Shown here one piece after another: positions 1 through 8,518 of a stretch of 64,000 nt of DNA. How positions within the stretch are numbered: position 1 is the stretch's first letter; every line of letters begins with the position of its first letter. The stretch covers positions 62,001 through 126,000 of the forward strand of contig CAVRXU010000011.1 of assembly GCA_963725155.1 (NCBI GenBank), given 5' to 3'. The notes under the pieces were generated by a model. That model was given only the letters and a program-made list of their open reading frames with translations, was not told the DNA's origin and did not search any database. Position numbers and translations under genes: made by a program. Source of the stretch: DATDAH01 sp963725155 (GTDB taxonomy: Bacteria; Actinomycetota; Acidimicrobiia; Acidimicrobiales; DATDAH01).

Positions 1-71
1 CGGCGCGCTGTCCGGTGCCGCGACTGGGGGGCGGTGAGCTCGCTCGGCATAGGCCGTGCGACGATGTCGGC

Positions 72-585
72 ATGGAGGAGCTCCACCGCTTCGGTCGGTT
101 CGAGATCGACTTGGCCCGGTTCGAGATCCGATCGGACGGCGAACGGGTTCCCGTGGAGCCACAGGTCTTCGATGTCCTCGCCTACCTGGTCGCCCACCGG
201 GACCGAGTGGTCACCAAGGGGGAGCTCATGGACGGCGTCTGGGGGGATCGCTTCGTCTCGGAGTCAGCCCTGACCAGCCGCATCAAGGCCGCCCGCCGAG
301 CCGTCGGTGACACCGGCCGCGCGCAAGCCGTCATCCGGACGGTCCACGGCAGGGGGTACCAGTTCGTCGCCCCGCTCCGCCCCGACCAACCGGGGCCGGC
401 CGCCTGCGGTGATGGCCGCAGCGGCGGTGCCGGCCGTCAGCGTGGTCCCCCGAACCCACTACGCCCGCTCGGACGGTCGCTCGATCGCCTACCAGGTCGT
501 CGGCGACGGGCCGGAGGACCTGCTGTTCGGCATCCACCAACTCAAGGGCGTGCCCGAGACCTGGCCCCTCTACGCCGCCTCCTGA
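72..585 (+). pseudogene. Broken winged-helix regulator / alpha-beta hydrolase fusion (frameshifted, truncated)
   Basis: From the ATG at 72 the first ~100 codons encode an OmpR/PhoB-type winged helix (motifs PQVFDVLAYLVAHRDRV, VWGDRFVSESALTSRIKAARR, GRGYQFVAPL), the DNA-binding half of regulators that continue into an alpha/beta hydrolase or cyclase-associated domain. The reading frame is then lost: the expected hydrolase start (THYARSDGRSIAYQVVGDG) appears in the +1 frame from about 440 and stops at 585, after only ~45 residues, directly against the convergent citryl-CoA-lyase-like gene. What is seen: a frame change between about 372 and 440 plus a truncated second domain. I infer a decayed gene. 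A sequencing indel could explain the shift but not the missing hydrolase body. Confidence 0.7.
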
Positions 586-1341
586 TCAGGCGCGCCCTTC
601 GACCTCGAGCCAGAGGGGGAGGCCGATCGGGTTCTGGTTCTCCTCGGCGATGTGGGCGACCAGGCCGGCCGTGCGGCCGATGAGGACGAACCCGCGGATG
701 ACCTCGGACGGCAGGCCGAGGTCGGCCAGGGCCGCTCCCCCGGCGCCGGCGCCGTTGATCGGCAGGTGCTTGCCCGACTGGCGCTCGTGGGCGTCGGCCA
801 CCTCGGCCAGCAGGCGGAGATGGGGGCCGAGGAGGCCGTCGGCCTCGGCCAGCTCGTAGAGGCGGGGCGTCCGGGGGTCGACGTCGCGGTGCACGGGATG
901 GCCGAGGCCGGGCACCCGCAGGCCGTCGGCCCGGCGGGCGGCCACGGCGTCGTCGGCGAGGGCGGCCAGGTCGGGCTCGGGCCCGGCGTCGGCCAGCACG
1001 GCGGCCAGGAACTCGGCGGTGTCGCCCGTCGGCCCCAGGAAGACGCTGCCCGCGCCCAGGAGCCCGGCGGCCACCGAGGCCTGCACCGCCTCGGGCGCCC
1101 CGGTGTGGGTCAGGCGGGTGGCCAGCGCGCTGGGCGTGAGGCCGTGGTCGGCCAGCGCCACCAGCACGGCGTCGAGCATGCGCCGCTCGGCCGCGGTCGG
1201 CTCCCGGTGGGTGACCAGGAGGTAGGCCAGCTCGGTCAGCGACAACCGGCCCATGACCTCCGAAGGCAGGTCGAGCCCGCCGACGGTGATGGAGTCGGGC
1301 GTCGACGACCCGATCCAGGAGTGGAAGCGAGGTTCAGCCAA
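586..1341 (-). CDS. Citryl-CoA lyase / citrate synthase-like protein
   Basis: 251-residue protein of the citrate synthase superfamily, in the short citryl-CoA-lyase-like branch that cleaves or forms a C-C bond between an acyl-CoA and a 2-oxo acid. The large-domain motif GLGHPVHRDVDPR matches the citrate synthase helix carrying the catalytic His and the acid that follows. The SGKHLPINGAGAGG and AHIAEENQNPIGLPLW segments are typical of the C-terminal part. The first citrate-synthase His (in the HGGAN motif) is not evident; the corresponding loop reads GLLGAGSVFLGPTG, as in lyase-like members. The start overlaps the end of the upstream acyl-CoA ligase by 8 bp, so the two are probably co-translated and act in one pathway. 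The exact substrate cannot be read from sequence. Confidence 0.75.
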   Translation of the reverse strand: MAEPRFHSWIGSSTPDSITVGGLDLPSEVMGRLSLTELAYLLVTHREPTAAERRMLDAVLVALADHGLTPSALATRLTHTGAPEAVQASVAAGLLGAGSVFLGPTGDTAEFLAAVLADAGPEPDLAALADDAVAARRADGLRVPGLGHPVHRDVDPRTPRLYELAEADGLLGPHLRLLAEVADAHERQSGKHLPINGAGAGGAALADLGLPSEVIRGFVLIGRTAGLVAHIAEENQNPIGLPLWLEVEGRA

Positions 1342-2836
1342 GGTCGATCTCCTCCTCGGTGCGGCCCGTGGGCAGCTGGTGCTTCGCGATGCGGTCGGTG
1401 GCGGTGTGGGGCAGCTCGGCCACCACCTCCCACCAACGGGGGACCTTGAACCGGGCGAGGTGCTCGGCGGCGTGGGCCTTCAGGGCGGGCAGGTCGAGCT
1501 CGACGCCGGGAGCGGAGACCACGAAGGCCTTCACCTCCTCCTCGGACAGGTCGGAGGCGACGCCGATGACGGCGGCTTCGACCACGTCGGGATGGCGTTC
1601 CAGAGCGGCCTCCACCTCGGCCGGGCTCAGGTTCTCGCCCCGCCGGCGGATGACCTCCTTCTTGCGCCCGATGAACGTGTAGGTCTCGTCCCCGTTGCGG
1701 CGCACGATGTCGCCCGTCTTCAGCCACCCGTCGACGACCACGGCCGCGGTCTCCTCGGGCATCTCGTAGTACCCCTTCATGATGGCCGGGTTGCGCAGCT
1801 CCAACTCGCCCTCCCCTCCTACCTCGACCTCGGCTCCCTCGGCCATGACCCGGCCGTCGTTGACGTGGCCCAGGGTGGGGTGCTGGCGGACGGCCCCGAG
1901 CGTGCCGTAGGGCCGGGTGCCGTGGCGCCAGACCGTCCCGTACGGGGTCTCGGACAGGGCGTAGCCGCAGGTGATGCGCAGCCCGAAGCGGGCCTCGGCC
2001 TCGAGCTGGCGCTCCTCGGTCGGCGACGGGCCCGTGTAGCAGAGGCGCAGCGGCGTGTCGGCGTCGTCGTCCCGCTCGGGCTGGCGGAGCAGGATCTCCA
2101 GCATCGCCCCGATGGAGTTGAACTCGGTCGCCCCGTAGCGCCGAGCGTCGTCCAGGAAGCCGCTCCCGGAGAAGGCGGGCAGCAGGATCAGGCCCGCTCC
2201 GGCGGCGATCGAGCCCAACGTCGAGTAGGCGGGGGCGTTGATGTGGAACAGGGGCAGGGTGGTCATCAGTCGGTCGTCGGCGGTGAGCTCCAGCCACCAG
2301 GGGAAGCCCTCACCGGCCATCACGTAGGCCCGGTGGGTCTGCATCACCAGCTTGGACCGGCCCGTGGTCCCCGACGTCGGGATCATGACGGCGACGGCGT
2401 CCTCGGCGACGTCGGCCGGGCCCCGCCCGTCGGCATCGGCGGCGCAGAGGTCGGCGGCGTGGACCACAGGCACCGGCGCGTCGCCGAAGAGCGGGGCCAG
2501 GTCGGGGTCCGTGACCACCAGGGCGGGATCGACCTGGGCCACGAAGCCGGCCAGTTCGGCGGCCGTGCTCTTGGGGTTCACCGGGACCTGCGTGGCCCCG
2601 ACCTCCATCAGGGCCAGCCAGGCCAGGAGGTGATCACGGTGGTTGCGGGGCGTGACCAGCACCCGGTCGCCGAGACCGACACCGGCGGACCGCAGCCCGG
2701 TGGCCGCCCGCTCGATGCGCTCCTGGGCCTGGGCGAAGGTCAGCTCCCCGTCAGGGGTGACCAGCCAGGTCCGATCCGGCGCGGCCTCGACCGTGGCCCG
2801 GACGAGGCGCGGGATCGTGCGTGTCTCGAGGCCCAC
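1334..2836 (-). CDS. AMP-dependent acyl-CoA synthetase
   Basis: 500-residue member of the ANL superfamily (acyl/aryl-CoA ligases): ATP activates a carboxylic acid as acyl-AMP, then CoA attacks. The P-loop signature PTSGTTGRSK is at 153-162, the GYALSETPYG adenine-binding stretch is mid-protein, the hinge region includes KTGDIVRRN and GRKKEVIRRRGENLSP, and the catalytic C-terminal lysine is probably K485 (DRIAKHQLP). Length fits crotonobetaine/cyclohexanecarboxylate-type ligases. It overlaps the downstream citryl-CoA-lyase-like gene, suggesting that the CoA ester made here is the substrate of, or derived from, the lyase. The acid used is unknown. Confidence 0.85.
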   Translation of the reverse strand: MGLETRTIPRLVRATVEAAPDRTWLVTPDGELTFAQAQERIERAATGLRSAGVGLGDRVLVTPRNHRDHLLAWLALMEVGATQVPVNPKSTAAELAGFVAQVDPALVVTDPDLAPLFGDAPVPVVHAADLCAADADGRGPADVAEDAVAVMIPTSGTTGRSKLVMQTHRAYVMAGEGFPWWLELTADDRLMTTLPLFHINAPAYSTLGSIAAGAGLILLPAFSGSGFLDDARRYGATEFNSIGAMLEILLRQPERDDDADTPLRLCYTGPSPTEERQLEAEARFGLRITCGYALSETPYGTVWRHGTRPYGTLGAVRQHPTLGHVNDGRVMAEGAEVEVGGEGELELRNPAIMKGYYEMPEETAAVVVDGWLKTGDIVRRNGDETYTFIGRKKEVIRRRGENLSPAEVEAALERHPDVVEAAVIGVASDLSEEEVKAFVVSAPGVELDLPALKAHAAEHLARFKVPRWWEVVAELPHTATDRIAKHQLPTGRTEEEIDLG

Positions 2837-2866
2837 CGCCGGAGTCTGCCACCGGCGCGGACCGGC

Positions 2867-3721
2867 TCAGCCGGCGCCGGCGCTGACGGGCTCGGCGGGC
2901 GGCGTCGCCGCGGCGGGCGCCGCCGCCTTCGGCTTGCGGAAGTACAGGTAGCCGATGGGCAGCAGGTAGCCGAAGTAGGCCACGACCTGCTCGATGGAGG
3001 GCCGGGGGTCCCAGCCGAAGATGCCGGCCAGGAAGCGTCCGGCCTGGGTGTCGATGGTCAGCCACGAGTAGCGGGTCACGTCGTAGACGTCCTGACCCGT
3101 CGACAGGTCACCGGAGGCCTGCAGGAACATCACGGCCTTGGCCATCAGCCCGGCGGCGAAGAGGATGATCAGGCCGCCGGTGATCTGGAAGAACACCCGC
3201 ATGTTCACCCGGTGGCTGCCCTGGTAGACGAGGACGCCGAGGACGGTGGCCGCGGCCAAGCCGAGCAGGGTCCCGGCGATCACCTGGCTGGCGTCGGCCG
3301 CCGATGTGGCCGAGATCAGGAAGAGGGCGGTCTCCAGGCCCTCCCGGAGCACGGCCGCGAAGGCGACCATGGCCAGCCCGAACGAGGAGCCGGCGACGAG
3401 GGCGTCGCTGGCCTTGGCCTCCAGCTCCCCCTTGAGCGCCCGGGCGTGCTTGCGCATCCAGAAGATCATCCAGGTCAGCAGCGCGGCGGCGGAGAGACAG
3501 ATGACCGCGAAGGTCCGCATCCGGGCCTGGCCCTCCAGCCCGTCGATGGTGGCATGGAGGATCAGCCCCGCCGCGGTGGCCACGACCAGGGCGGCGCCGG
3601 TCCCCAGCCAGACGGCTCGAGCGTGCTCGGGCGCCTGACGACGGACGAACGCCAGGACGATGGCGACGACCAAAGCCGCCTCGAAGCCTTCACGCAGGGC
3701 GATCAGGAAGCTCTCGGCCAT
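2867..3721 (-). CDS. efeU: FTR1-family iron permease (EfeU-like)
   Basis: Polytopic membrane protein of about 284 residues with the two iron-binding REGLE-type motifs of the FTR1/EfeU family: REGFE at 10-14 and REGLE at 126-130. About seven hydrophobic segments are visible, and the Ala/Pro-rich C-terminus is cytosolic in character. EfeU imports ferrous/ferric iron across the plasma membrane, usually with EfeO and EfeB. Neither partner is in this window. The ATG at 3721 gives the canonical MAESFLIALREGFE start, so I prefer it over an upstream in-frame codon at 3757. A -10-like CATACT lies six bases upstream of the start, suggesting a leaderless message. Confidence 0.85.
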   Translation of the reverse strand: MAESFLIALREGFEAALVVAIVLAFVRRQAPEHARAVWLGTGAALVVATAAGLILHATIDGLEGQARMRTFAVICLSAAALLTWMIFWMRKHARALKGELEAKASDALVAGSSFGLAMVAFAAVLREGLETALFLISATSAADASQVIAGTLLGLAAATVLGVLVYQGSHRVNMRVFFQITGGLIILFAAGLMAKAVMFLQASGDLSTGQDVYDVTRYSWLTIDTQAGRFLAGIFGWDPRPSIEQVVAYFGYLLPIGYLYFRKPKAAAPAAATPPAEPVSAGAG

Positions 3722-3727
3722 GTGTGA

Positions 3728-3757
3728 AGTATGCCTAACACGACGGCGAAAGGACAA
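3728..3757 (-). promoter_or_regulatory. Candidate promoter of the iron permease
   Basis: Read on the minus strand: TTGTCC (3757-3752), an 18-base spacer, CATACT (3733-3728), then six bases to the ATG. The spacer contains TTAGGC, which resembles half of an IdeR/DtxR iron box, but no second half-site is convincing. Iron control is inference only. Confidence 0.35.
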
Positions 3758-3807
3758 GTCGGGCCCCGGGGACCAGCGGAGCGCCGACCCGTGGGATCAT
3801 CCTGGTG

Positions 3808-4026
3808 ATGAGCGACACGACGAGCCGGGAGTGGATCGACGCCTTCAGCGCGCGCCTCGGGGTCGAGCCCCCCGACGACGCCACGGTGGAGGCCCTGCTC
3901 GACATCGCCGGCGTGGCCGCCCACGCCTCGGAGCGCGCTGCCGCCCCCATCGCCTGCTGGTTGATCGGCCGGGCCGGCCTCGGCGTCGACCAGGCCCGCC
4001 GCTTGGCGGACGAGACACGGCCCTGA
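3808..4026 (+). CDS. DUF6457 family small protein
   Basis: 72-residue acidic, helical protein starting with an ATG directly after an in-frame GTG (3805). The pattern EWIDAFSARLGVEPPDDATVEALLDIAG followed by AAAPIACWLIGRAGLG matches the small DUF6457 domain, often encoded near or fused to molybdopterin-guanine dinucleotide biosynthesis genes in actinobacteria. No such partner lies next to it here; the nearest molybdoenzyme-like gene is at 27.9 kb. Function is unknown. It sits between the divergent iron permease and the DapB-like gene. Confidence 0.65.
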   Translation: MSDTTSREWIDAFSARLGVEPPDDATVEALLDIAGVAAHASERAAAPIACWLIGRAGLGVDQARRLADETRP

Positions 4027-4086
4027 GCGCGTTCTCACCCGTGAGGCGGCCCCCAGGCGGGCCAGATCGCGGGTAAGAATCACCAG

Positions 4087-5157
4087 ATGGCGCCGCTGCG
4101 GGTCGTGCAGTGGGCGACCGGTGGGGTCGGGGCGATCGCCATCGGGGCCGTCACCCGACGGCCCGACCTCGAGCTGATCGGGGTGTGGGTCCACGACCCG
4201 GCCAAGGTCGGCCTCGACGCCGGTGAGCTGGCGGGGCGGGATCCGGTCGGCGTCGCCGCGACCGACGACGGGGACGCCCTGCTCGCCCTCCAGCCGGATT
4301 GCGTCTGTTATGCCGCCTCGGGTGAGGCCCGCCCCGTGGACGCCGTGGCCGACCTGGCCCGGATGCTGGCCGGCGGGAGCAACGTCGTCACGACCTCGGT
4401 GCCGGGCCTGGTGTTCCCCGCCGCATTCGACCCCGCGCTCCGCGACGAGCTCGACGCGGCCTGCGTCGCCGGGGGCACCAGCCTCTACGTCTCCGGCATC
4501 GAGCCCGGGTTCGCCGCCGATCACCTCGTCCTGCTGCTGTCCACGCTCTCCCGCCGCATCACCTCGGTGCGGACCCAGGAGCTGTTCAGCTACGCCGACT
4601 ACCCGGTGACGTTCACCATGTTCGACGTGTTCGGGTTCGGGCGGCCACCGGACGAGCCCTGCCTCATGGAGCTGCCCGGCGTGCAGTCCTCGGCCTGGGG
4701 GCCACCGGTACGCATGGTCGCCGACCTGCTGGGCGCCGAGCTGGACGAGATCCGGGAGACCTACGACAAGCGGGTCACCAACCGGCGCCTCGAGGTGGCC
4801 TCCGGGATCATCGAAGCGGGCACGGTCGGGGCCGTCCGCTTCGAGACCATCGGCGTGGTCGACGGTCGCGAGGCCATCGTCATCGAGCACGTCAACCGCA
4901 TGGCGCCCGAGCTGGCCCCGGACTGGACCGTGCCCGAGGTCGACGGCACCTACCGCATCGCCGTCGAGGGCGACCCCGATCTGACCTGTGACCTGCGGGT
5001 CGGCAAGGCGGGCGACGCTTCGGCCGCGGGCATGGTCGCCACGACGATGCGCGTGGTCAACGCCATCCCCTTCGTGTGCGCCGCCGAACCCGGCATCGTC
5101 ACCGCGACCGACCTCCCGCTCACCCTGCCGGTCGACGCCTTCGGTAAGGACGCCTGA
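4087..5157 (+). CDS. NAD(P)-dependent dihydrodipicolinate reductase-like protein (copy 1)
   Basis: 356-residue oxidoreductase with an N-terminal Rossmann fold (VVQWATGGVGAIAIGAV) and the two-domain layout of DapB/2,4-diaminopentanoate dehydrogenase relatives. It is not a true lysine-pathway DapB. The family is expanded in Acidimicrobiia and mycobacteria and is annotated only by analogy. A paralogue of identical length is at 21187-22257. The ATG at 4087 is preceded by TAAGAA (4074-4079), seven bases upstream and without a clear Shine-Dalgarno, fitting a leaderless start. The stop lies at the edge of an inverted-repeat element shared with the convergent monooxygenase. Confidence 0.75.
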   Translation: MAPLRVVQWATGGVGAIAIGAVTRRPDLELIGVWVHDPAKVGLDAGELAGRDPVGVAATDDGDALLALQPDCVCYAASGEARPVDAVADLARMLAGGSNVVTTSVPGLVFPAAFDPALRDELDAACVAGGTSLYVSGIEPGFAADHLVLLLSTLSRRITSVRTQELFSYADYPVTFTMFDVFGFGRPPDEPCLMELPGVQSSAWGPPVRMVADLLGAELDEIRETYDKRVTNRRLEVASGIIEAGTVGAVRFETIGVVDGREAIVIEHVNRMAPELAPDWTVPEVDGTYRIAVEGDPDLTCDLRVGKAGDASAAGMVATTMRVVNAIPFVCAAEPGIVTATDLPLTLPVDAFGKDA

Positions 5158-5217
5158 CGGTTCTGGGTACGTTTCTGCGTCGCCGGCGACCCGCCCGGTG
5201 GATCAGAAGCGCGTCAG
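5154..5217. repeat. Imperfect inverted-repeat element between convergent stops (copy A)
   Basis: CTGACG (5154-5159) pairs with CGTCAG (5212-5217), and TTCTG (5161-5165) pairs with CAGAA (5204-5208). It begins in the stop region of the DapB-like gene and ends in the stop region of the monooxygenase gene. It shares GTTCTGG (5160-5166) and GGTGGATCAGA (5197-5207) with the element at 25317-25378. A bidirectional terminator is the likeliest role. Confidence 0.45.
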
Positions 5218-7124
5218 TGGAGGACGTAGTCGTCGGGCTCGGGGTGGCGGGTGCGCTTCCAGTACTCCAGCAGGGGGAAGGGCCAGTTCTGGGCGACGCG
5301 GCCTGACGCGCTCTTGTACCAGGAGCTGACCTTGGAGGCGCCCCAGGCCTTGTTGGCATTGGCCTCGTCCACGGCGACGTTGAAGGCGTCGTGGACGTCG
5401 GGGCGCACGTCCATCGAGCGGTGGCCGGACTCGAGCAGGAGGCGGACGCTCTCGGTGATGTAGTGGGCCTCGCACTCCGAGAAGTAGATGATGCTGCCGT
5501 TCACCACGATGTTGGTGTTGGGCCCGTACATCAGGAACAGGTTCGGGAAGTGCGGGACGGTGAGGCCGAGGTAGGCCCGGGCGTCGCCGCTCCACTGCTC
5601 GTGGAGGTCCACCCCGCCGACCCCGGTGAGCTGCATCGGGGTGAGGAACTTCGAGGCCTGGAACCCGGTGCCGTAGATGATGACGTCGGCCTCGAACTCC
5701 TCGCCGTCAGCCGTCCGGACGCCGTGCTCGGTGATCTCGGCGATGCCGGTGGTGACCAGCTCGACGTTCTCCCGAGTGAAGGTCTTGGCCCAGATCCCGT
5801 TGTCCCGCACGAAGCGCTTGGCCAACGGCGGGTAGTCGGGCAGGACCTTCGCCAGCAGGTCGGGGTCCGGGAACTCCAGCTGGAGGTACGCGGTGAGGAG
5901 TTGGCGGATGAGATCGTTGGGCAGGCTGACCGACAGCTCGCCCTCGTCCCAGTCGGGGTCGACCACCGCCATGGGGCCGAGGCCCTCCAGGCTCCGCCAG
6001 AACAGCCAGAGGCGGTCCCAGCGGGCATAGCCCGGGACGTGTTCGAGCACCCAGCGCATGCCGTCGTGGAGCTGGTCGTGGTACGTGGGTGTCGGCACCA
6101 GCCAGGGCGCGGTGCGCTGGAACACGGCCAGCTCGGCCGCCTGCTCGGCCACCGTGGGGATGAACTGGGCGGCACTGGCCCCGGTGCCGATGATGGCCAC
6201 CCGCTTGCCGTGCAGGTCGATGCCGGGGTCCCACTCGGCGGAGTGGAAGTACTCCCCGGCGAAGCGCTCGATGCCCTCGATGTTCGGCCAGTTCGGGCGG
6301 TTGAGCTGGCCGACCGCGCTCACGAGGGCCTGGTAGCCGACCTCGTCGTCACCGCCGTCGATGCGCAGGCTCCAGGCCTGGGCGTCCTCGTCCCAGACGG
6401 CCCCGGTGACCTCGGTCCCGAAGCGCACGTGCTCCCGGAGCCCGAACCGGTCGAGGCAGGCCTGGAAGTAGTCCAGGAGCACGTCCTGGGTGGAGAAGTA
6501 CTGCGGCCAGTCGCCGGTCTGGGCGAACGAGTAGCTGTAGACGTGGTTGGGGACGTCCACCCGGCAGCCGGGGTAGACGTTCTCGAACCAGGTGCCCCCG
6601 GCGTCGGGGTTCTTCTCGAAGATGGTGAAGGGCACACCCGCCTGCTGCAGCCGGTGGGCGGTGACGATGCCGGACATGCCCGCCCCGATGATCGCCACCC
6701 GGAACTCGGCGTCCGGGGCGACCTCGTCCATGCGCCATTCCGGCACCCGCTTGTCGCCGTCGAGGGCCAGCTCCTCGGTGAGCATCGGCAGGTACTCGTC
6801 GGTGTCGTCGCCCACGAGGTAGTCGATCAGGCGACGCAGGTCCTCGCCCTCGGGGGTCGGCGCCGGCACCGAGCCGGCGTCGCGGTGACGGGCCAGCGCG
6901 GCGGCGGCCAGGTCCCGGCCCCGCGCCATCTCCTCGGGGGTGATGCCGGCCTCGGGCTCGAGCAGCCGGGTCTGGTCCGGGCGCAGGTCCTCGACCAGCA
7001 GGTCGTGGTCGCCGGTCAGCTGGGCGACGGCGACGAGCAGCGGGGCCACGTCGGCCCCCTCGAGGGCGGCCCGGATCGTGGCGTCATCGTCGGTGAGCGG
7101 CTCGGGAGCGACGTCGAAGCGCAT
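5214..7124 (-). CDS. Flavin-containing Baeyer-Villiger-type monooxygenase
   Basis: 636-residue class B flavoprotein monooxygenase that inserts oxygen next to a ketone using FAD and NADPH. After a ~140-residue N-terminal extension come the FAD Rossmann motif GAGMSG (147-152), the Baeyer-Villiger fingerprint FAGEYFHSAEW (288-298) and the second, NADPH-binding motif GTGASA (313-318). The ATG at 7124 follows a GGAGG-like site and excludes a longer in-frame extension that would run through the divergent PadR gene. The N-terminal extension is seen in cyclohexanone/acetone-type and steroid monooxygenase relatives. The promoter region is shared with the PadR-ABC operon, so the PadR protein may regulate both. 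Substrate unknown. Confidence 0.87.
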   Translation of the reverse strand: MRFDVAPEPLTDDDATIRAALEGADVAPLLVAVAQLTGDHDLLVEDLRPDQTRLLEPEAGITPEEMARGRDLAAAALARHRDAGSVPAPTPEGEDLRRLIDYLVGDDTDEYLPMLTEELALDGDKRVPEWRMDEVAPDAEFRVAIIGAGMSGIVTAHRLQQAGVPFTIFEKNPDAGGTWFENVYPGCRVDVPNHVYSYSFAQTGDWPQYFSTQDVLLDYFQACLDRFGLREHVRFGTEVTGAVWDEDAQAWSLRIDGGDDEVGYQALVSAVGQLNRPNWPNIEGIERFAGEYFHSAEWDPGIDLHGKRVAIIGTGASAAQFIPTVAEQAAELAVFQRTAPWLVPTPTYHDQLHDGMRWVLEHVPGYARWDRLWLFWRSLEGLGPMAVVDPDWDEGELSVSLPNDLIRQLLTAYLQLEFPDPDLLAKVLPDYPPLAKRFVRDNGIWAKTFTRENVELVTTGIAEITEHGVRTADGEEFEADVIIYGTGFQASKFLTPMQLTGVGGVDLHEQWSGDARAYLGLTVPHFPNLFLMYGPNTNIVVNGSIIYFSECEAHYITESVRLLLESGHRSMDVRPDVHDAFNVAVDEANANKAWGASKVSSWYKSASGRVAQNWPFPLLEYWKRTRHPEPDDYVLH

Positions 7125-7170
7125 GCCCCTCCAGCCTCGCACGCCGGCGGCACCCGGGGACAACGAGGCC

Positions 7171-7209
7171 TTGACAGCAGCTACATACTTGTTATAGATA
7201 ACGACTATG
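7171..7209 (+). promoter_or_regulatory. PadR-operon promoter with overlapping palindromic operator
   Basis: TTGACA (7171-7176), a 16-base spacer and TATAGA (7193-7198) form a near-consensus sigma-70-type promoter. A 26-base imperfect palindrome spans 7184-7209. Its core GTTAT/ATAAC arms (7191-7195 and 7198-7202) are exact, and the flanks CATA (7184-7187) and TATG (7206-7209) also match; 10 of 13 pairs are complementary. The -10 lies inside the palindrome, a layout expected for autorepression by PadR. Confidence 0.7.
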
Positions 7210-7226
7210 CATTGGAGCGGACAGGG

Positions 7227-7781
7227 GTGAAGCACATCTTCCTCGCCCTCCTGGCGTCCGGCCGCACGCACGGCTATGAGCTGAAGCGGCGCTACGACCA
7301 GCTGTTCGCCGCCGTCTGGGGCCCGGTGAACATCGGCCAGATCTACGTCACGCTCGGTCGCCTCGAGCGGGACGGCCTCGTGGTCCAGGAGCAGGTCGGC
7401 CAGGACGGCCGGCCCGACCGCAAGGACTACGAGCTCACCGAGCGGGGCCGGTCGGCCCTCGACGCCTGGCTGCGGGAGGGCGACGCCCTGCCGGTGCCCA
7501 AGTCGGACCTGGTGCTCAAGCTGGTCGGCGCCTCCCTGCTCGGCACCGACGACGCTCGGGCCCTCATCGGCGAACACCGGCAGCGGTGCTTCCAGAGCCT
7601 CCGCGACCTCGACACGGCCACGGCCGACACCCCTGGTGACTCCGTCGCCGGGGTCCTCGCCCACGGGACGGCCCTGCACCTGCAGGCCGAGTTGCAGTGG
7701 CTGGACCACTGCGACGAGGTCCTGGCCCGTGGCCCCCTCCGCCTCACCCCGGAACTGATCCCAGGAGACAACCCAAGATGA
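7227..7781 (+). CDS. PadR-family transcriptional regulator
   Basis: 184-residue regulator with the N-terminal PadR winged helix (KHIFLALLASGRTHGYELKRRYDQLF, then the wing VGQDGRPDRKDYELTERG) and a C-terminal helical dimerisation region as in longer PadR/Vir-type members. GTG 7227 is chosen because GGAG sits nine bases upstream at 7214-7217; a TTG at 7212 is possible. Its stop overlaps the ABC ATPase start (ATGA). PadR repressors next to ABC/FtsX exporters usually sense the exported compound. The strong palindrome over its own -10 supports autorepression. Confidence 0.88.
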   Translation: MKHIFLALLASGRTHGYELKRRYDQLFAAVWGPVNIGQIYVTLGRLERDGLVVQEQVGQDGRPDRKDYELTERGRSALDAWLREGDALPVPKSDLVLKLVGASLLGTDDARALIGEHRQRCFQSLRDLDTATADTPGDSVAGVLAHGTALHLQAELQWLDHCDEVLARGPLRLTPELIPGDNPR

Positions 7782-8518
7782 CCACCACCGAACCCCTGCT
7801 CGTGGCCGACGCCGTGAGCAAGTCCTTCGCCACCGCCACCCGCAGGGTGGACGCCGTGCGCCAGGTCGACCTGCGGGTCGACCCCGGCGAGTGGGTGGCG
7901 ATCATGGGCCCGAGCGGCTGCGGCAAGTCCACCCTGCTGCACCTGCTGGGCGGCCTGGACGTGGCCGACGAAGGCTCGGTCGTGCTGGCCGGCACGACCC
8001 TGGGCGATCGGTCCGAGACGGCCCGGGCCGTGCTCCGCCGCTCGCTGGTGGGCTACGTCTTCCAGTTCTACAACCTGGTCCCGGACCTGGACGCGCTGGA
8101 GAACGTCGAGATCGCGGCCCAGCTGGCCGGGGCGGGGCGCCGGGAGGCGCGGCGACGGGCCCGAGCGCTGATGGACGAGCTCGGCCTGGACCAGGTCGTG
8201 CGCGCGGCGGTGAACGAGCTGTCCGGCGGTGAGCAGCAACGGGTCGCCCTGGCCCGGGCCCTGGTCAACGATCCCCCACTGCTCCTGGCCGACGAGCCGA
8301 CCGGGGCGCTGGACACCGAGTCGGCCCGCGGCGTCCTGGGCCTGCTCCGCCAGGCCCACGAGCGGGGGCGAACGATCGTGATGGTCACCCACGACCACCG
8401 GGTGGCGGCGGCCGCCGACCGGGTCCTGGTCATGCAGGACGGTCAGATCCGGGACGAGCGCAGCCTGGCGCCCAGTGGCCGCCCCCTCCTGGCCGAGCTC
8501 CTCCCCCTGGAGCCGTGA
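7778..8518 (+). CDS. ABC transporter ATP-binding protein (MacB/LolD type)
   Basis: 246-residue nucleotide-binding subunit. Walker A GPSGCGKST is at 44-52, the signature LSGGEQQR at 148-155, Walker B LLLADEPT at 168-175, and the switch His in MVTHDHR. Sequence and partner match the FtsX-associated LolD/MacB class, which drives extrusion of lipids, peptides or drugs by mechanotransmission rather than through a classic channel. The start overlaps PadR by four bases, and the stop overlaps the permease start (TGATG). The three genes form one transcriptional unit. Confidence 0.92.
   Translation: MTTTEPLLVADAVSKSFATATRRVDAVRQVDLRVDPGEWVAIMGPSGCGKSTLLHLLGGLDVADEGSVVLAGTTLGDRSETARAVLRRSLVGYVFQFYNLVPDLDALENVEIAAQLAGAGRREARRRARALMDELGLDQVVRAAVNELSGGEQQRVALARALVNDPPLLLADEPTGALDTESARGVLGLLRQAHERGRTIVMVTHDHRVAAAADRVLVMQDGQIRDERSLAPSGRPLLAELLPLEP

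Noticed and set aside
1253..3727. 824-codon plus-strand open frame
   Set aside because: Antisense to the acyl-CoA ligase, lyase and iron permease; no recognisable motifs.
3728..3757. IdeR/DtxR iron box upstream of the permease
   Set aside because: Only a TTAGGC half is present, with no matching second half, so iron control is not claimed.
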